Assembly (NCBI GenBank): GCA_003221435.1
Contig: QHRS01000029.1
Coordinates: 1-26,286, forward strand
DNA from: Candidatus Rokuibacteriota bacterium
GTDB lineage: Bacteria > Methylomirabilota > Methylomirabilia > Rokubacteriales > CSP1-6
DNA length: 26,286 bases
Direction of reading: 5' to 3'
The position numbers and the translations under genes were made by a program. Numbering within the stretch: the first letter of the stretch is position 1; each line of letters starts with the position of its first letter. The notes beneath the pieces are model-generated. The model worked only from the letters and a program-made list of their open reading frames with translations. It made no database searches and was not told the origin of the DNA. Below, in pieces: positions 15,277 to 23,383 of this stretch.

Positions 15277-16235
15277 GGTCGGGACCGACTGCCATCGTTC
15301 CCGGTGGGAGAGCTCAGCGTTCAGGAGACCGGGATGAGTTTTCGCGGCCGTGCCGGCCGTCGCAAGTATGACGCCCGGTCACCATGACGTCATTTCGCAT
15401 TGAGGCTCGATGCCAATCTCATGCCAATGATCAGAACTAGTGTGGCGTCGCGCCCGGACTCACGCACGGCCTCGCCGCCTCGGCGGCGTCCGCGGCGTGC
15501 GGTCAGATGGCGTACCACCGCGGGCGGCCGGGCTCCCCGCGCCGCGCTCCGGCGTGCGCGGCGAGCCCGACGGGGCCCGTCCGTTTCATTGGATCGCGCG
15601 CACGAGCGAGCGCAGGAACCCGCGTCCGGAGCGGCCACAATGGGGCCCGCGCGTGGCAAGTGACCCGAATCTCGGCCGGAATTGGGGGAGGGGACCCACC
15701 ACTCGAACGGCTCCGGTGGAGCGGCTCGGGGCTTCCGCGGCGCGCGTGGAGCCTCCGGCTCCGCTCGGGACGAGCGTCTCGAGTCGTCGGCCGTCGTGCC
15801 AAGCTTTGATGGAAGTCATATGCAATTTGTATTCGCGCCTCGGTCACACGGGAACATGAAGTCCACGGTCGCCCCTGCACCACCCTGGCGCCGGCGCACC
15901 GACCCGATGTTGGCGCGCGCCTCACGCTCGAGGACGCGAGCCGCCGGGAAAGCTGCGGCTTGGCACCGGTACTCGTCGCAGGGGAATGGATCGGTCGGAC
16001 GGCACAGCCCGTGCGTACGTGGCGATTGGGAATTCGTGTCGGCCGACGCTCGTCTGCGCGGCCCGTCACGATTTCCCCGCGCTGGAACGGGCCAAACCGC
16101 GAATCGATGCGAAAGCGAAGCGTGGTCCGCTCCGGCCGTTGTCACCCGCGGGGGCGGGTCGAAGGACCCAACCCGGGGCGTGATGTGACGAATCGGATCG
16201 GAGTGGTCGGAAAGGTGAGGTTGGAGATCGCAATC
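15277..16235. other. Divergent intergenic region (about 960 bp)
   Basis: This stretch lies between the minus-strand EPS operon and the plus-strand PqqD operon and should hold both promoters. Visible items: the sigma-54-like site with its ATGCCAAT repeats (15410-15428); a TGACGTCA palindrome (15385-15392); and an AT-richer island at 15800-15835 with a weak TTGATG / TATTCG pair 18 bp apart facing the PqqD gene. Several frames are open here, but they have arginine-rich, non-coding-like composition. I see no convincing gene, tRNA or riboswitch. Confidence 0.6.
15411..15426 (-). promoter_or_regulatory. Candidate sigma-54 (-24/-12) promoter for the EPS operon
   Basis: Read on the minus strand the site is TGGCATGAGATTGGCA. 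Against the sigma-54 consensus (TGGCACG-N4-TTGCA) it keeps the invariant GG and GC at the exact spacing, with two mismatches (C6 to T, T13 to G). It would start transcription near 15400, leaving a leader of about 125 nt before the ATG at 15276. The same bases form an 11-bp-period direct repeat ATGCCAAT (15410-15417 and 15421-15428 on the plus strand), so a repressor or activator site is the alternative. Confidence 0.35.
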
Positions 16236-16703
16236 ATGAAGGCGCACGACGTCTATCGAGTGAACAACCCGCAGGTGATCTACGAGAACATCGATGGAGA
16301 GCTGATTCTCGTGCACATGGAAAAGGGCGCCTACTACACGACGGACGAGGTAGGTGCGACGCTATGGGACCTCATCGAATCGCGCTGCACGGTGTCCGAG
16401 ATGCAGGAAGCGCTCGCGGCGCAGTTCGACGCGAGCCCCGCGGAGATCGAAGCCGCGACCGAGTCGTTCATCGAGCTGCTGATCGCCGAGGAGCTGGTGC
16501 TGCGGGAGGAGCCGGCGAGTGACCGCGCCCCGCAGCGGCGCGCAGCTCCGCCCGCCAAGCGTCCCTTCCGCGCTCCGGGCCTTCAGTCGTACCGCGACAT
16601 GCAGGACATGCTGGCCCTCGACCCGATCCACGATGTCGAGGCGGCCGGTTGGCCGGCGCCGAGGGCGGAATCCGACACCTCGGTCCCGTCACCCTCCGCT
16701 TAG
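16236..16703 (+). CDS. PqqD-family peptide chaperone (RRE domain) with conserved-looking C-terminal tail
   Basis: PqqD proteins bind leader peptides of ribosomally made peptides and present them to modifying enzymes. Residues 1-92 match the family: PQVIYENIDGELILVHMEKG, YYTTDEVGATLWDLIE, a helical stretch (TVSEMQEALAAQF), and a final helix SFIELLIAEELVLREE. Residues 93-114 are a Pro/Ala/Arg linker. Residues 116-142 form an unexpected tail (SYRDMQDMLALDP, then IHDVEAAGWPAP), acidic and aromatic, looking like a short linear motif or an attached peptide substrate. ATG at 16236 has GGAG 9 nt upstream. The frame extends upstream to 15960 but without coding character. It is the first gene of the plus-strand operon, 22 bp before the GT2 gene. 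Confidence 0.85.
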   Translation: MKAHDVYRVNNPQVIYENIDGELILVHMEKGAYYTTDEVGATLWDLIESRCTVSEMQEALAAQFDASPAEIEAATESFIELLIAEELVLREEPASDRAPQRRAAPPAKRPFRAPGLQSYRDMQDMLALDPIHDVEAAGWPAPRAESDTSVPSPSA

Positions 16704-16725
16704 GAACGCAAGGCCCGGAACCTCG

Positions 16726-17457
16726 ATGAGCGGCGTCCCGCAGAATCCACCGCGCAGCTGCATTCGCGTAAGCGTCGTCATTCCCTGCTACAACGGCGAG
16801 CGCTACCTCGCGGACACGATCCGCAGCGTGATGCGGCAGGAAGTTGGTCCGACCGAGATCATCGTGGTCGACGACGGCTCGACCGACGGGAGCCGCGAGG
16901 TCGTGGCCGCCTTCGGCGCGCAGGTTCGGTACGCCCGCCAGCCCCACGGCGGCGCAGCTCGCGCGCGCAACCTGGGGGCGGCGCTCGCGACCGGAACGTT
17001 GCTCGCGTTCATCGACGCCGACGATCTCTGGACCGAGCACGCGCTGGGGGCGCTGATTGCGCCGCTCGAGCGGGATCCATCGCTGTCGATGACCGTGGGT
17101 CTCATGGAGCAGTTCGTGAGTCCCGACCTGCCCGACGGCGCCCGGCACGGCTTTCGTTTCTCGCCCGACCCGGTGCCGGCCCGGATGTGCGGCTCGGTGC
17201 TGGTGCGGCGCTCGGAGTTCGAGCGCGTGGGGGAGTTCTCGCCGCGGCTCGAGAGCGGGGAGTTCACGGACTGGATCCTGCGCTCCGAGGCGGCTGGGCT
17301 CCGGTTCGCGACCGTGCCCCAGCTGGTGCTGAGGCGGCGTCTCCACCTGCTGAATCATGGCGTGGTACGCAAGGACGCCCGGCAAGACTACTTGAAGGTG
17401 GTCAAGGCGGCGCTCGACCGGCGGCGCGCGGCAGCTGCGCAGGAGGGCATGGCGTGA
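16726..17457 (+). CDS. Family 2 glycosyltransferase (GT-A fold)
   Basis: Transfers a sugar from a nucleotide donor to an unknown acceptor. The 243-residue soluble protein has the GT2 opening VSVVIPCYNGERYLADTIRSV, the nucleotide-binding VDDGSTDGS, GGAARARNLGAALATG, and the metal-binding DADD (ADDLW) motif. Its C-terminal half is short (GSVLVRRSEFERVGEF, SGEFTDWILRSEAAG, LRRRLH) and ends in a basic DRRRAAAAQEG tail, with no membrane helix. ATG at 16726 follows GGAA by 5 nt; longer in-frame starts reach back into the PqqD gene and are not credible. It resembles the GT2 domain of the fusion at 20458-22242, so the operon holds two related transferases. Confidence 0.9.
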   Translation: MSGVPQNPPRSCIRVSVVIPCYNGERYLADTIRSVMRQEVGPTEIIVVDDGSTDGSREVVAAFGAQVRYARQPHGGAARARNLGAALATGTLLAFIDADDLWTEHALGALIAPLERDPSLSMTVGLMEQFVSPDLPDGARHGFRFSPDPVPARMCGSVLVRRSEFERVGEFSPRLESGEFTDWILRSEAAGLRFATVPQLVLRRRLHLLNHGVVRKDARQDYLKVVKAALDRRRAAAAQEGMA

Positions 17458-17500
17458 GCGGACGGATGGGCGCGCGCAGCTTCGCGGAGGCCGGGGCCGC

Positions 17501-18679
17501 ATGGCGATGACGGCCCCGCGCACCACCTTGCAGGCCCTGTGGCCCACGCCCGGCCAGGAGCTGCTGCTCCGGGCCGCTGTGACGTCGGGCCGCCGCGCGC
17601 TCGAGGCATGGGACGCGTGGAAGGCCAGCCACGACCTCATCGAGAGCGAGCTGGACCACGGATCGTTCCGGCTGCTGGCGCTCGTGTACAAGAACTTGCT
17701 CGCGCAAGGAGCGGACGAGCCGCTCATGCCGCGACTCAAGGGCATCTACCGATACTGGTGGTGCTCGAACCAGCACCTGTTCTACCGGGCGGCCGGCGTG
17801 ATCCGTGAGCTGGAGGGCGCGGGGATCCCGACGATCGTCCTGAAGGGCGCGGCAGCTTCGGTCGCGTACTACCGGGACACCGGCGTGCGCCCGATGGGGG
17901 ACATCGACCTGCTGGTGCCGGTCAATCGGGCGGCGGCGGCCGTCGCGCATCTCGGGCGTCTCGGTTGGCGGCCGGCGCGCCCGCGGGTCCAGGATCTGAT
18001 TCGCTATCAGCATTCGGTGCGGATGGAGAACGACAAGGGCGAAGGGCTCGATCTTCACTGGCACGTGCTGGCTGAGTGCGTCCACCGCTCGGCCGACGAG
18101 GGTTTCTGGAAGCGGGCGGTTCCGATCCGGATCCTGGACGTATCCTCGCGCGCGCTCGGTCCCACGGACGCCCTGCTCCACGCGATCGTCCACGGCATGC
18201 GCTGGAACGCGGAGCCCACCGTGCGCTGGGTCGCCGACGCCATGGCCATCCTGCGCGCATCCGAGGGCGCGATCGACTGGACCGCGCTGGAGCGCGAGGC
18301 GCGCCGTCAGCAGGTCGTGCTGCGCCTGCGCATGGGGCTCGCCTACCTCAGGCGCAACATGGGGGCGCCGATCCCGGACCGCGCGCTCGAGCGGCTTCGC
18401 AGAACTTCGCCGGTCGGGATCGAGCGCATGGAGTACAAGGTGCTGGCGGTGGATGCCGACGGACAGCCGCTGCTCCGTCCCGGACACGTCCTGCTGGTCC
18501 TGGTCCAGTACATGCGGTTCATGACCGGCAAGAGCCTGATCCAGCAGATCGCCGAGACGCCGTCCTATCTGCGCTACCGCCTGCGCGGCCGCCGGAGGAC
18601 GCTCCGCCTCATCACGAGCCTGCGGAGCGGAGTGCGGCGGCTGTTTCCGCGCCGGTTCCTTCCCGGTGAAGCCGCGTAA
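17501..18679 (+). CDS. NTP_transf_5-type nucleotidyltransferase family protein
   Basis: Member of the uncharacterised nucleotidyltransferase group often seen near lasso-peptide and PqqD/HprK genes; the substrate is unknown. In this 392-residue protein the pol-beta-like core is visible: VLKGAAASVAYY (113-124), the catalytic GDIDLLV (D134, D136), and a third acidic residue probably D184 in LDLHWHV. The helical N-terminal region (residues 10-100) and a helical C-terminal half surround it. The very C-terminus is strongly basic (YRLRGRRRTLRL, VRRLFPRRF), which might bind membrane or nucleic acid. ATG at 17501 has GGAGG 10 nt upstream; a second ATG follows at 17507. It sits 43 bp after the GT2 gene and 48 bp before the ABC exporter. 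Confidence 0.82.
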   Translation: MAMTAPRTTLQALWPTPGQELLLRAAVTSGRRALEAWDAWKASHDLIESELDHGSFRLLALVYKNLLAQGADEPLMPRLKGIYRYWWCSNQHLFYRAAGVIRELEGAGIPTIVLKGAAASVAYYRDTGVRPMGDIDLLVPVNRAAAAVAHLGRLGWRPARPRVQDLIRYQHSVRMENDKGEGLDLHWHVLAECVHRSADEGFWKRAVPIRILDVSSRALGPTDALLHAIVHGMRWNAEPTVRWVADAMAILRASEGAIDWTALEREARRQQVVLRLRMGLAYLRRNMGAPIPDRALERLRRTSPVGIERMEYKVLAVDADGQPLLRPGHVLLVLVQYMRFMTGKSLIQQIAETPSYLRYRLRGRRRTLRLITSLRSGVRRLFPRRFLPGEAA

Positions 18680-18727
18680 GCTCGGCTCACGCGCGCCCAT
18701 CGGGCTCTCCGCGCAGGGGGGAGCGCC

Positions 18728-20458
18728 ATGACCGCCGCCGAGCGCAGCCCGTCCCGCCGAGTCTTCGACCTGGACGCCTGGCGTTACTTCGAGCGTTGCT
18801 CGCCGGGCAAGCTCGGCGTGCTCCTCTTCTATGGGCTGGTCGCTGCTGCGCAGGCGCTGCTCCTCCTGCCGGTCCTGCTGCTGATCCGCCACGCGGTCGA
18901 CGCCGTGATCCCGCAGCGGCACATCGGGCTCCTGATCCAGATCGGCGGCGCAATCTTCGCGCTTCGGGCGCTGGGAAGCCTCATCGCCCTGTGGCTGCGC
19001 GCCGCCCATGTTCGCGTGCTCAAGCAGGCGACGCTCCGCCTGCGCGAAGACCTGCTCCAGCGGCTGTTCATGCTGTCGCGCGCCGCCTACAGCCGCCTCG
19101 ACCGGGACACCACCCACGCGCGCATCGTGCTCGACACCGAGCGGCTCGATGAGATGAGTCACGCCATGGTGGCCCGGCTTCTGCCCGCGCTCTTCTCGGC
19201 CGCTGTGCTGGTCGTGCTGCTCGCGTTCCTCAACGCCCGACTGCTGCTGTTGACGCTGGCGCTGGCGCCGTTGCTGCTGCTCTCGATCCGGGCCACCGGG
19301 GGGCTGGTGAAGCGGCGGGTGTTCGTCTTTCAGCGCGCGTTCGAGACGTTCAGCAACGGCATCCAGTTCGTTCTCCAGCACATGGACCTGACGCTCGTCC
19401 AGTCCTTCGAAGCGCGCGAGGCCGAGCGGCGCAGGGCGGACATGGACCGGCTGCGGCGCGCGAGCGAGCGCATGGCGTTCGTGTACGCCGTGCACGGGCA
19501 GCTCCAGACCATCACCGTCACGCTGTGCGGTGTCGTCATCCTGGTGGCCGGGGGCGCCGCCGTGGCGGCCGGGCAGATGACGCTTGGCGGATTCCTGTCG
19601 TTCTGGGTGGCGGCCGGGCTGCTGAACCAGCACGTCATGACGATCGTGGGGGCGATCCCCGAGGCGATCGCAGGCAACGAGTCCATGGTGACGCTGCACC
19701 GCTTCGCCATGAGCTGCGAGCCGCGCCCCTACCGCGGGCGCGAGGTGATCCCGTTCTCGGGTCGCGTCCGTCTCCAGTCCGTCGAGTTCGGCTACGGCGG
19801 CTCTCCGGTCGTGCGCGACGTGCGGCTCGATCTCGGCCCGGGAGAGACCGCAGCCATCGCCGGCCCCAACGGGGCGGGGAAGAGCACGCTGCTCTACTTG
19901 ATCCTGGGCTTCTACCGCCCGCAGCGCGGCGAGCTCACAGCCGACGGCGTGCCCTACGATCGCCTCGACCTGGTCGAGCTCCGGCGCCGGATCGGCGTCG
20001 TCATGCAGCACCCCACCTTCTTCGCCGGCACCGTGCGCGAGAACATCGCCTACGGCTACCCCGAGGCGACGATGGAGGAGATCACGCGCGCCGCGCGACT
20101 CGCGCTCGCAGACGATTTCATCCGCGCGCTGCCCAAGGGCTACGACACGCCGATCGGCGAGGAGGGCATCCTGCTCTCGGGCGGCGAGGTGCAGCGCATC
20201 GCGATCGCGCGCGCGCTGCTGCGGCGGCCGCGACTCCTGATCCTCGACGAGCCGACCAATCATCTGGAGACCGCAGCGATCCACCGCCTGCTCGACCAGC
20301 TCGCGCGCCTGGAGGACCGCCCTGGCGTGCTGATCATCAGCCACGACCGCGACGTGCTGCGCCACGTCGAGCGGGTCCATCACCTCGAAAACGGAATGCT
20401 GACGCTGCGCGAGGACCGGACCGGTCCCCGCGCTGCGATCCTGGCGTTGGGGACGTGA
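18728..20458 (+). CDS. ABC exporter, fused permease-ATPase (MsbA/LanT-like without peptidase domain)
   Basis: Probably exports the product of this operon across the inner membrane. Residues 25-310 are the six-helix type I exporter domain. Residues 345-570 are the ATPase: Walker A GPNGAGKST (379-387), Q-loop VVMQHPTFF, signature LSGGE (483-487), Walker B LLILDEP (503-509) and switch His in ISHDRD. No N-terminal C39 peptidase is present, so a leader peptide would not be cut by this protein. The D-loop region reads DEPTNHLET. At 576 residues it works as a homodimer-type half transporter. ATG at 18728 is preceded by GGGGGAG. The stop overlaps the next ATG by one base (TGATG at 20456-20460). Confidence 0.93.
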   Translation: MTAAERSPSRRVFDLDAWRYFERCSPGKLGVLLFYGLVAAAQALLLLPVLLLIRHAVDAVIPQRHIGLLIQIGGAIFALRALGSLIALWLRAAHVRVLKQATLRLREDLLQRLFMLSRAAYSRLDRDTTHARIVLDTERLDEMSHAMVARLLPALFSAAVLVVLLAFLNARLLLLTLALAPLLLLSIRATGGLVKRRVFVFQRAFETFSNGIQFVLQHMDLTLVQSFEAREAERRRADMDRLRRASERMAFVYAVHGQLQTITVTLCGVVILVAGGAAVAAGQMTLGGFLSFWVAAGLLNQHVMTIVGAIPEAIAGNESMVTLHRFAMSCEPRPYRGREVIPFSGRVRLQSVEFGYGGSPVVRDVRLDLGPGETAAIAGPNGAGKSTLLYLILGFYRPQRGELTADGVPYDRLDLVELRRRIGVVMQHPTFFAGTVRENIAYGYPEATMEEITRAARLALADDFIRALPKGYDTPIGEEGILLSGGEVQRIAIARALLRRPRLLILDEPTNHLETAAIHRLLDQLARLEDRPGVLIISHDRDVLRHVERVHHLENGMLTLREDRTGPRAAILALGT

Positions 20459-22242
20459 TGACGCAGAAGCCCAAGACCGAAGAAGAGCAGGTCGCGTTCT
20501 TCGAGAGCGTGCACGAGCGCTTCCGTCAGGCCGTTGAGCGCGTCGGCGAGGTGCATCACGACTACCGGATCGCGGGCACGGTGGTAAGGCTTACGTTCGC
20601 GGGCGAGCGCCTGGTGCCGTACTTCACGCGGGCCCTCGAGCACCTGCGGATCGAGTCACATGAGACGCCGGACGCAACGTTCTGCGTGTGGGACAGTGCC
20701 TCGACCCACGTGCCCATGCTGCCGCCCCCGTGCGACCGCGAGGCTTTCAGCGACCGCGGCGACCTGTGGGGCTTCAACAGCCGTCGCATCAAGACCGCGT
20801 TCCACTATCACGACTTCTCGGTGAACCTGTTCGACCACGAGCGGCGCACCGGCATCTACTGGGTGACGGAAGCTGCGGTGCTGCCCTACTGGGTGCTGGC
20901 CTCGCCGCTCCGCACCTTGTTCCACTGGTGGATGGAGCGGAACGGCTGCCAGCTCGTCCACGCCGCCGCGGTCGGGATCGGCGACCGGGCGCTGCTGGCG
21001 GTGGGGAAGGGAGGATTGGGGAAGTCCTCGACCGCGCTGGCCTGCCTCGAGGCCGGCTTCCAGTTCATGGGCGACGACTACGTGATCGTCCGCAACGATC
21101 CCAAGCCGACGGTCTACGGGCTCTACGCCACCGCCAAGATCAACCGCGAGGACATCGAGCGGTTCGCGGCTCTCCGCCCGCACCTGAGCAAGCAAGAGGT
21201 TCCGGCGGACGAGAAGGCGGTGCTCTTCCTCCACCCGGCGTTCGAAGCGCAGCTCCGGAAGGAGATGCCGCTCCAGGCGATCGCCGTGCCGCGCGTGGTG
21301 GATCGCGAAGAGACGGAGCTGGTGCCGGAGGCGGACTCGGTGGTGCGCGAGGCCGCGAGCTTCACGACCATGTCCCAGCTTCCCTACGCCGGCGATCACA
21401 CGCTGCGCCTCTTCACGGCGCTGTGCGACTCGCTTCCCAAGTACCGGATCGAGCTGGGGCGGAACCGCGAGCGGCTCACCGGGGCGGTGCGCGCGTTCCT
21501 GTCCGACGGGGCGGGCCGCCCCGAGAAGAACGGCGCGCCGTCGCGGCCGGCGGACCTGCCGCTGGTGAGCGTGATCATCCCGGTGCACAACGGCGAGCGC
21601 TTCGTCGCCGAGGCCGTCAACAGCGTTCTGGCCCAGGATTACCCGGCGCTCGAGATCATCATCATCGACGACGGCTCGACCGACGGCACAGATGCGGCTG
21701 TGCGGCGGCTGCCGTGCGAGGTCCACTACTTCAAGCAGGGGAAGCACGGCCCGGCGGCGGCGCGCAACCGCGGCATCCGCGACGCATCGGGCGACTTCGT
21801 CGCGTTCCTCGACGTGGACGATCTGTGGCCGAAGCACACGCTGCTGCGGCTCGTGGGCGAGCTGCTCCGCCAACCCGAGCTGGAAGTCGCGCGTGGGTAC
21901 TCCCAGGTGATGGAGTACGACCCGTCGGCGGGCGTCTACGAATACCGCGGCAACCCCAAGGAATCATTCCCCTACAGCATCGCGGGCGGCGTCTACCGCA
22001 AGCGGGTGTTCGACCGCGTCGGCCTGTTCGACAAGAACCTGCTCTTCGGCGAGGACACCGACTGGTACAACCGCGCGAACGAGCTGAACGTCCCGATCCT
22101 GCGCGTGGAGGCGGTCACGCTGCACGTGCGGCGCCACGACAAGAACATGACGCACGGGAAAACCCTGGTCGAGCTCAACATGATTCGCGTGGTGAAGATG
22201 AGCATCGATCGCCAACGCACAGCCGCTCCACCGGCCGCATGA
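20458..22242 (+). CDS. HPr-kinase-like (HprK) domain fused to a family 2 glycosyltransferase
   Basis: A two-domain protein of 594 residues. The first part (about 30-340) is like the HprK/P kinases of peptide clusters: LVHAAAVGI (167-175), the P-loop GKGGLGKSS (183-191), and GDDYVIV (205-211) for the acidic metal site. A short linker (350-366) leads to a GT2 domain: VSVIIPVHNGERFVAEAV, IIDDGSTDG (402-410), AAARNRGIRDASGDF, the DVDD metal site (452-455), and FGEDTDWYNRA. In lasso-peptide systems HprK homologues phosphorylate the precursor; here a kinase-like and a glycosyl-transfer activity are physically joined. The frame is open far upstream (from 19525) but only as a shadow of the ABC gene; the ATG at 20458 overlaps the ABC stop. 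It overlaps the deacetylase start by ATGA. Confidence 0.87.
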   Translation: MTQKPKTEEEQVAFFESVHERFRQAVERVGEVHHDYRIAGTVVRLTFAGERLVPYFTRALEHLRIESHETPDATFCVWDSASTHVPMLPPPCDREAFSDRGDLWGFNSRRIKTAFHYHDFSVNLFDHERRTGIYWVTEAAVLPYWVLASPLRTLFHWWMERNGCQLVHAAAVGIGDRALLAVGKGGLGKSSTALACLEAGFQFMGDDYVIVRNDPKPTVYGLYATAKINREDIERFAALRPHLSKQEVPADEKAVLFLHPAFEAQLRKEMPLQAIAVPRVVDREETELVPEADSVVREAASFTTMSQLPYAGDHTLRLFTALCDSLPKYRIELGRNRERLTGAVRAFLSDGAGRPEKNGAPSRPADLPLVSVIIPVHNGERFVAEAVNSVLAQDYPALEIIIIDDGSTDGTDAAVRRLPCEVHYFKQGKHGPAAARNRGIRDASGDFVAFLDVDDLWPKHTLLRLVGELLRQPELEVARGYSQVMEYDPSAGVYEYRGNPKESFPYSIAGGVYRKRVFDRVGLFDKNLLFGEDTDWYNRANELNVPILRVEAVTLHVRRHDKNMTHGKTLVELNMIRVVKMSIDRQRTAAPPAA

Positions 22243-23222
22243 TCGTGCGCGCGCTGCCCGCCGCCGGGCGGGAGGTGGCTGTGACGTTCGACGACCTGCC
22301 GGTGGTCTCGGTGACGCGCTGGGACGTCGCGAGCCATCGCGCGATCACCACCCGGCTGCTGTACGCGATCGCGGCGCACGCCGTCCCCGCTGTCGGCTTC
22401 GTGAACGAGGAGAACCTTCTCGCGGACGGTGTCACAGATCCCGCCCGGGTGGACATGCTCAGGCAGTGGCTCGACGCCGGCTTGGAGCTGGCCAACCACA
22501 CCTTCGCCCACCTCGACCTGCACGAGACGCCCATCGAGCGTTTCGAGGCCGACGTGGTTCGTGGAGAGCCCGTGCTTCGGGAGCTGCTCCGCGCGCGGGG
22601 CATGGCGCTCCGCTATTTCCGGCATCCTTACCTGCACACCGGGACCGATCTCGCGACCAAGCGCCGCCTCGAAGCGCTGCTCGCAGCGCGCGGCTGCAGC
22701 ATCGCTCCGGTGACGGTGGATGTGGAGGACTACCTCTTCGCACAGGCCTACGATCGGGCCGTGGAGCTGGGGCGTCACGGCATGGCTCGGCAGGTGGCGG
22801 AGGCCTTCGTCTCCCACGTCGAGAGCAAGTTCGCGTACCACGAGGACCTGTCCCGGCGCCTGCTCGGCTACGAGGTGCGGCAGATCCTGCTGCTCCACGC
22901 GAACTCGATCAACGCCGAGCGCTTCGATGCGCTCGCGCACATGCTGGAGCGCCGCGGGTACACGTTCGTCACGCTCGAGCGAGCGCTCGCGGACGGCGCG
23001 TACGCAGCAGCGGACGACTACGCCCGACCCGATGGCATCGGCTGGCTCCAGCGCTGGGCGCTGAACCGGGGTCGCCCCGAGCACTTCCTGGACGGCGAGC
23101 CCGTCACGCCGAGATGGGTGCGCGTCCGCGCCGGGGAAGGCTGGGAGGGGCGGATCGTGCGCTGGATGGCCCGCATGCACCGCGCCCGGCGCCGAATCAT
23201 GGGAATGAAGGCGGCGGCCTGA
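22239..23222 (+). CDS. NodB-type polysaccharide deacetylase-family protein
   Basis: Metal-dependent deacetylase fold acting on N- or O-acetyl groups of glycans. Motif 1 is VAVTFDDL (D18-D19 catalytic base and metal ligand). Motif 2 is ANHTFAH (H87 and H91, metal ligands, in the HxxxH arrangement). Motif 3 is YFRHPYLHTG. The 327-residue protein has no signal peptide or membrane helix at its N-terminus, so it would act in the cytoplasm, unlike most secreted NodB enzymes. The C-terminal 80 residues beyond the NodB core (GIGWLQRWALNRG, then a basic MARMHRARRRI) are unassigned. The start overlaps the kinase-GT gene by 4 bp (22239-22242), tying it to this operon as the last gene. Confidence 0.88.
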   Translation: MIVRALPAAGREVAVTFDDLPVVSVTRWDVASHRAITTRLLYAIAAHAVPAVGFVNEENLLADGVTDPARVDMLRQWLDAGLELANHTFAHLDLHETPIERFEADVVRGEPVLRELLRARGMALRYFRHPYLHTGTDLATKRRLEALLAARGCSIAPVTVDVEDYLFAQAYDRAVELGRHGMARQVAEAFVSHVESKFAYHEDLSRRLLGYEVRQILLLHANSINAERFDALAHMLERRGYTFVTLERALADGAYAAADDYARPDGIGWLQRWALNRGRPEHFLDGEPVTPRWVRVRAGEGWEGRIVRWMARMHRARRRIMGMKAAA

Positions 23223-23251
23223 GTGCGGGGCGCAGGTCCCGGGCGCCCTGA

Positions 23252-23276
23252 GGCGGGCGACCCGGATTCGCCCGCC
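23252..23276 (+). terminator. GC hairpin after the deacetylase gene, likely operon terminator
   Basis: Perfect 9-bp stem GGCGGGCGA/TCGCCCGCC (23252-23260 with 23268-23276) and a 7-nt loop, 29 bp after the stop codon. The following bases are ACAATTCAC, not a T-run, so it would be a weak intrinsic or a Rho-assisted terminator. It separates the PqqD operon from the protease operon. Confidence 0.5.
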
Positions 23277-23383
23277 ACAATTCACTGGTTCCAGGAAAGC
23301 TTCTGAGGGAGACTACCCCGGCTGGCGGCACGCGCCGGCAGGGTTGCAGTCCCTGGTTCAACCCCCAACCCGGGAGGTCGTGC

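Noticed and set aside
15385..15392. TGACGTCA palindrome
   Set aside because: An isolated 8-bp palindrome with no partner site; too short to call an operator.
15820..16188. Possible 122-residue plus-strand ORF before the PqqD gene, considered as a peptide precursor
   Set aside because: It has a passable GGAAG before ATG, but Arg/Ser-rich composition, mixed codon use and no leader/core pattern; not convincing.
17402..20383. Minus-strand open frame of 993 residues
   Set aside because: Antisense to the nucleotidyltransferase and ABC genes, which show exact catalytic motifs; composition is typical of antisense to GC-rich genes.
23345..23380. GGTTCAA sequence resembling a tRNA T-loop
   Set aside because: Flanking bases do not pair into a T-stem, and no acceptor or anticodon stem is found around it.
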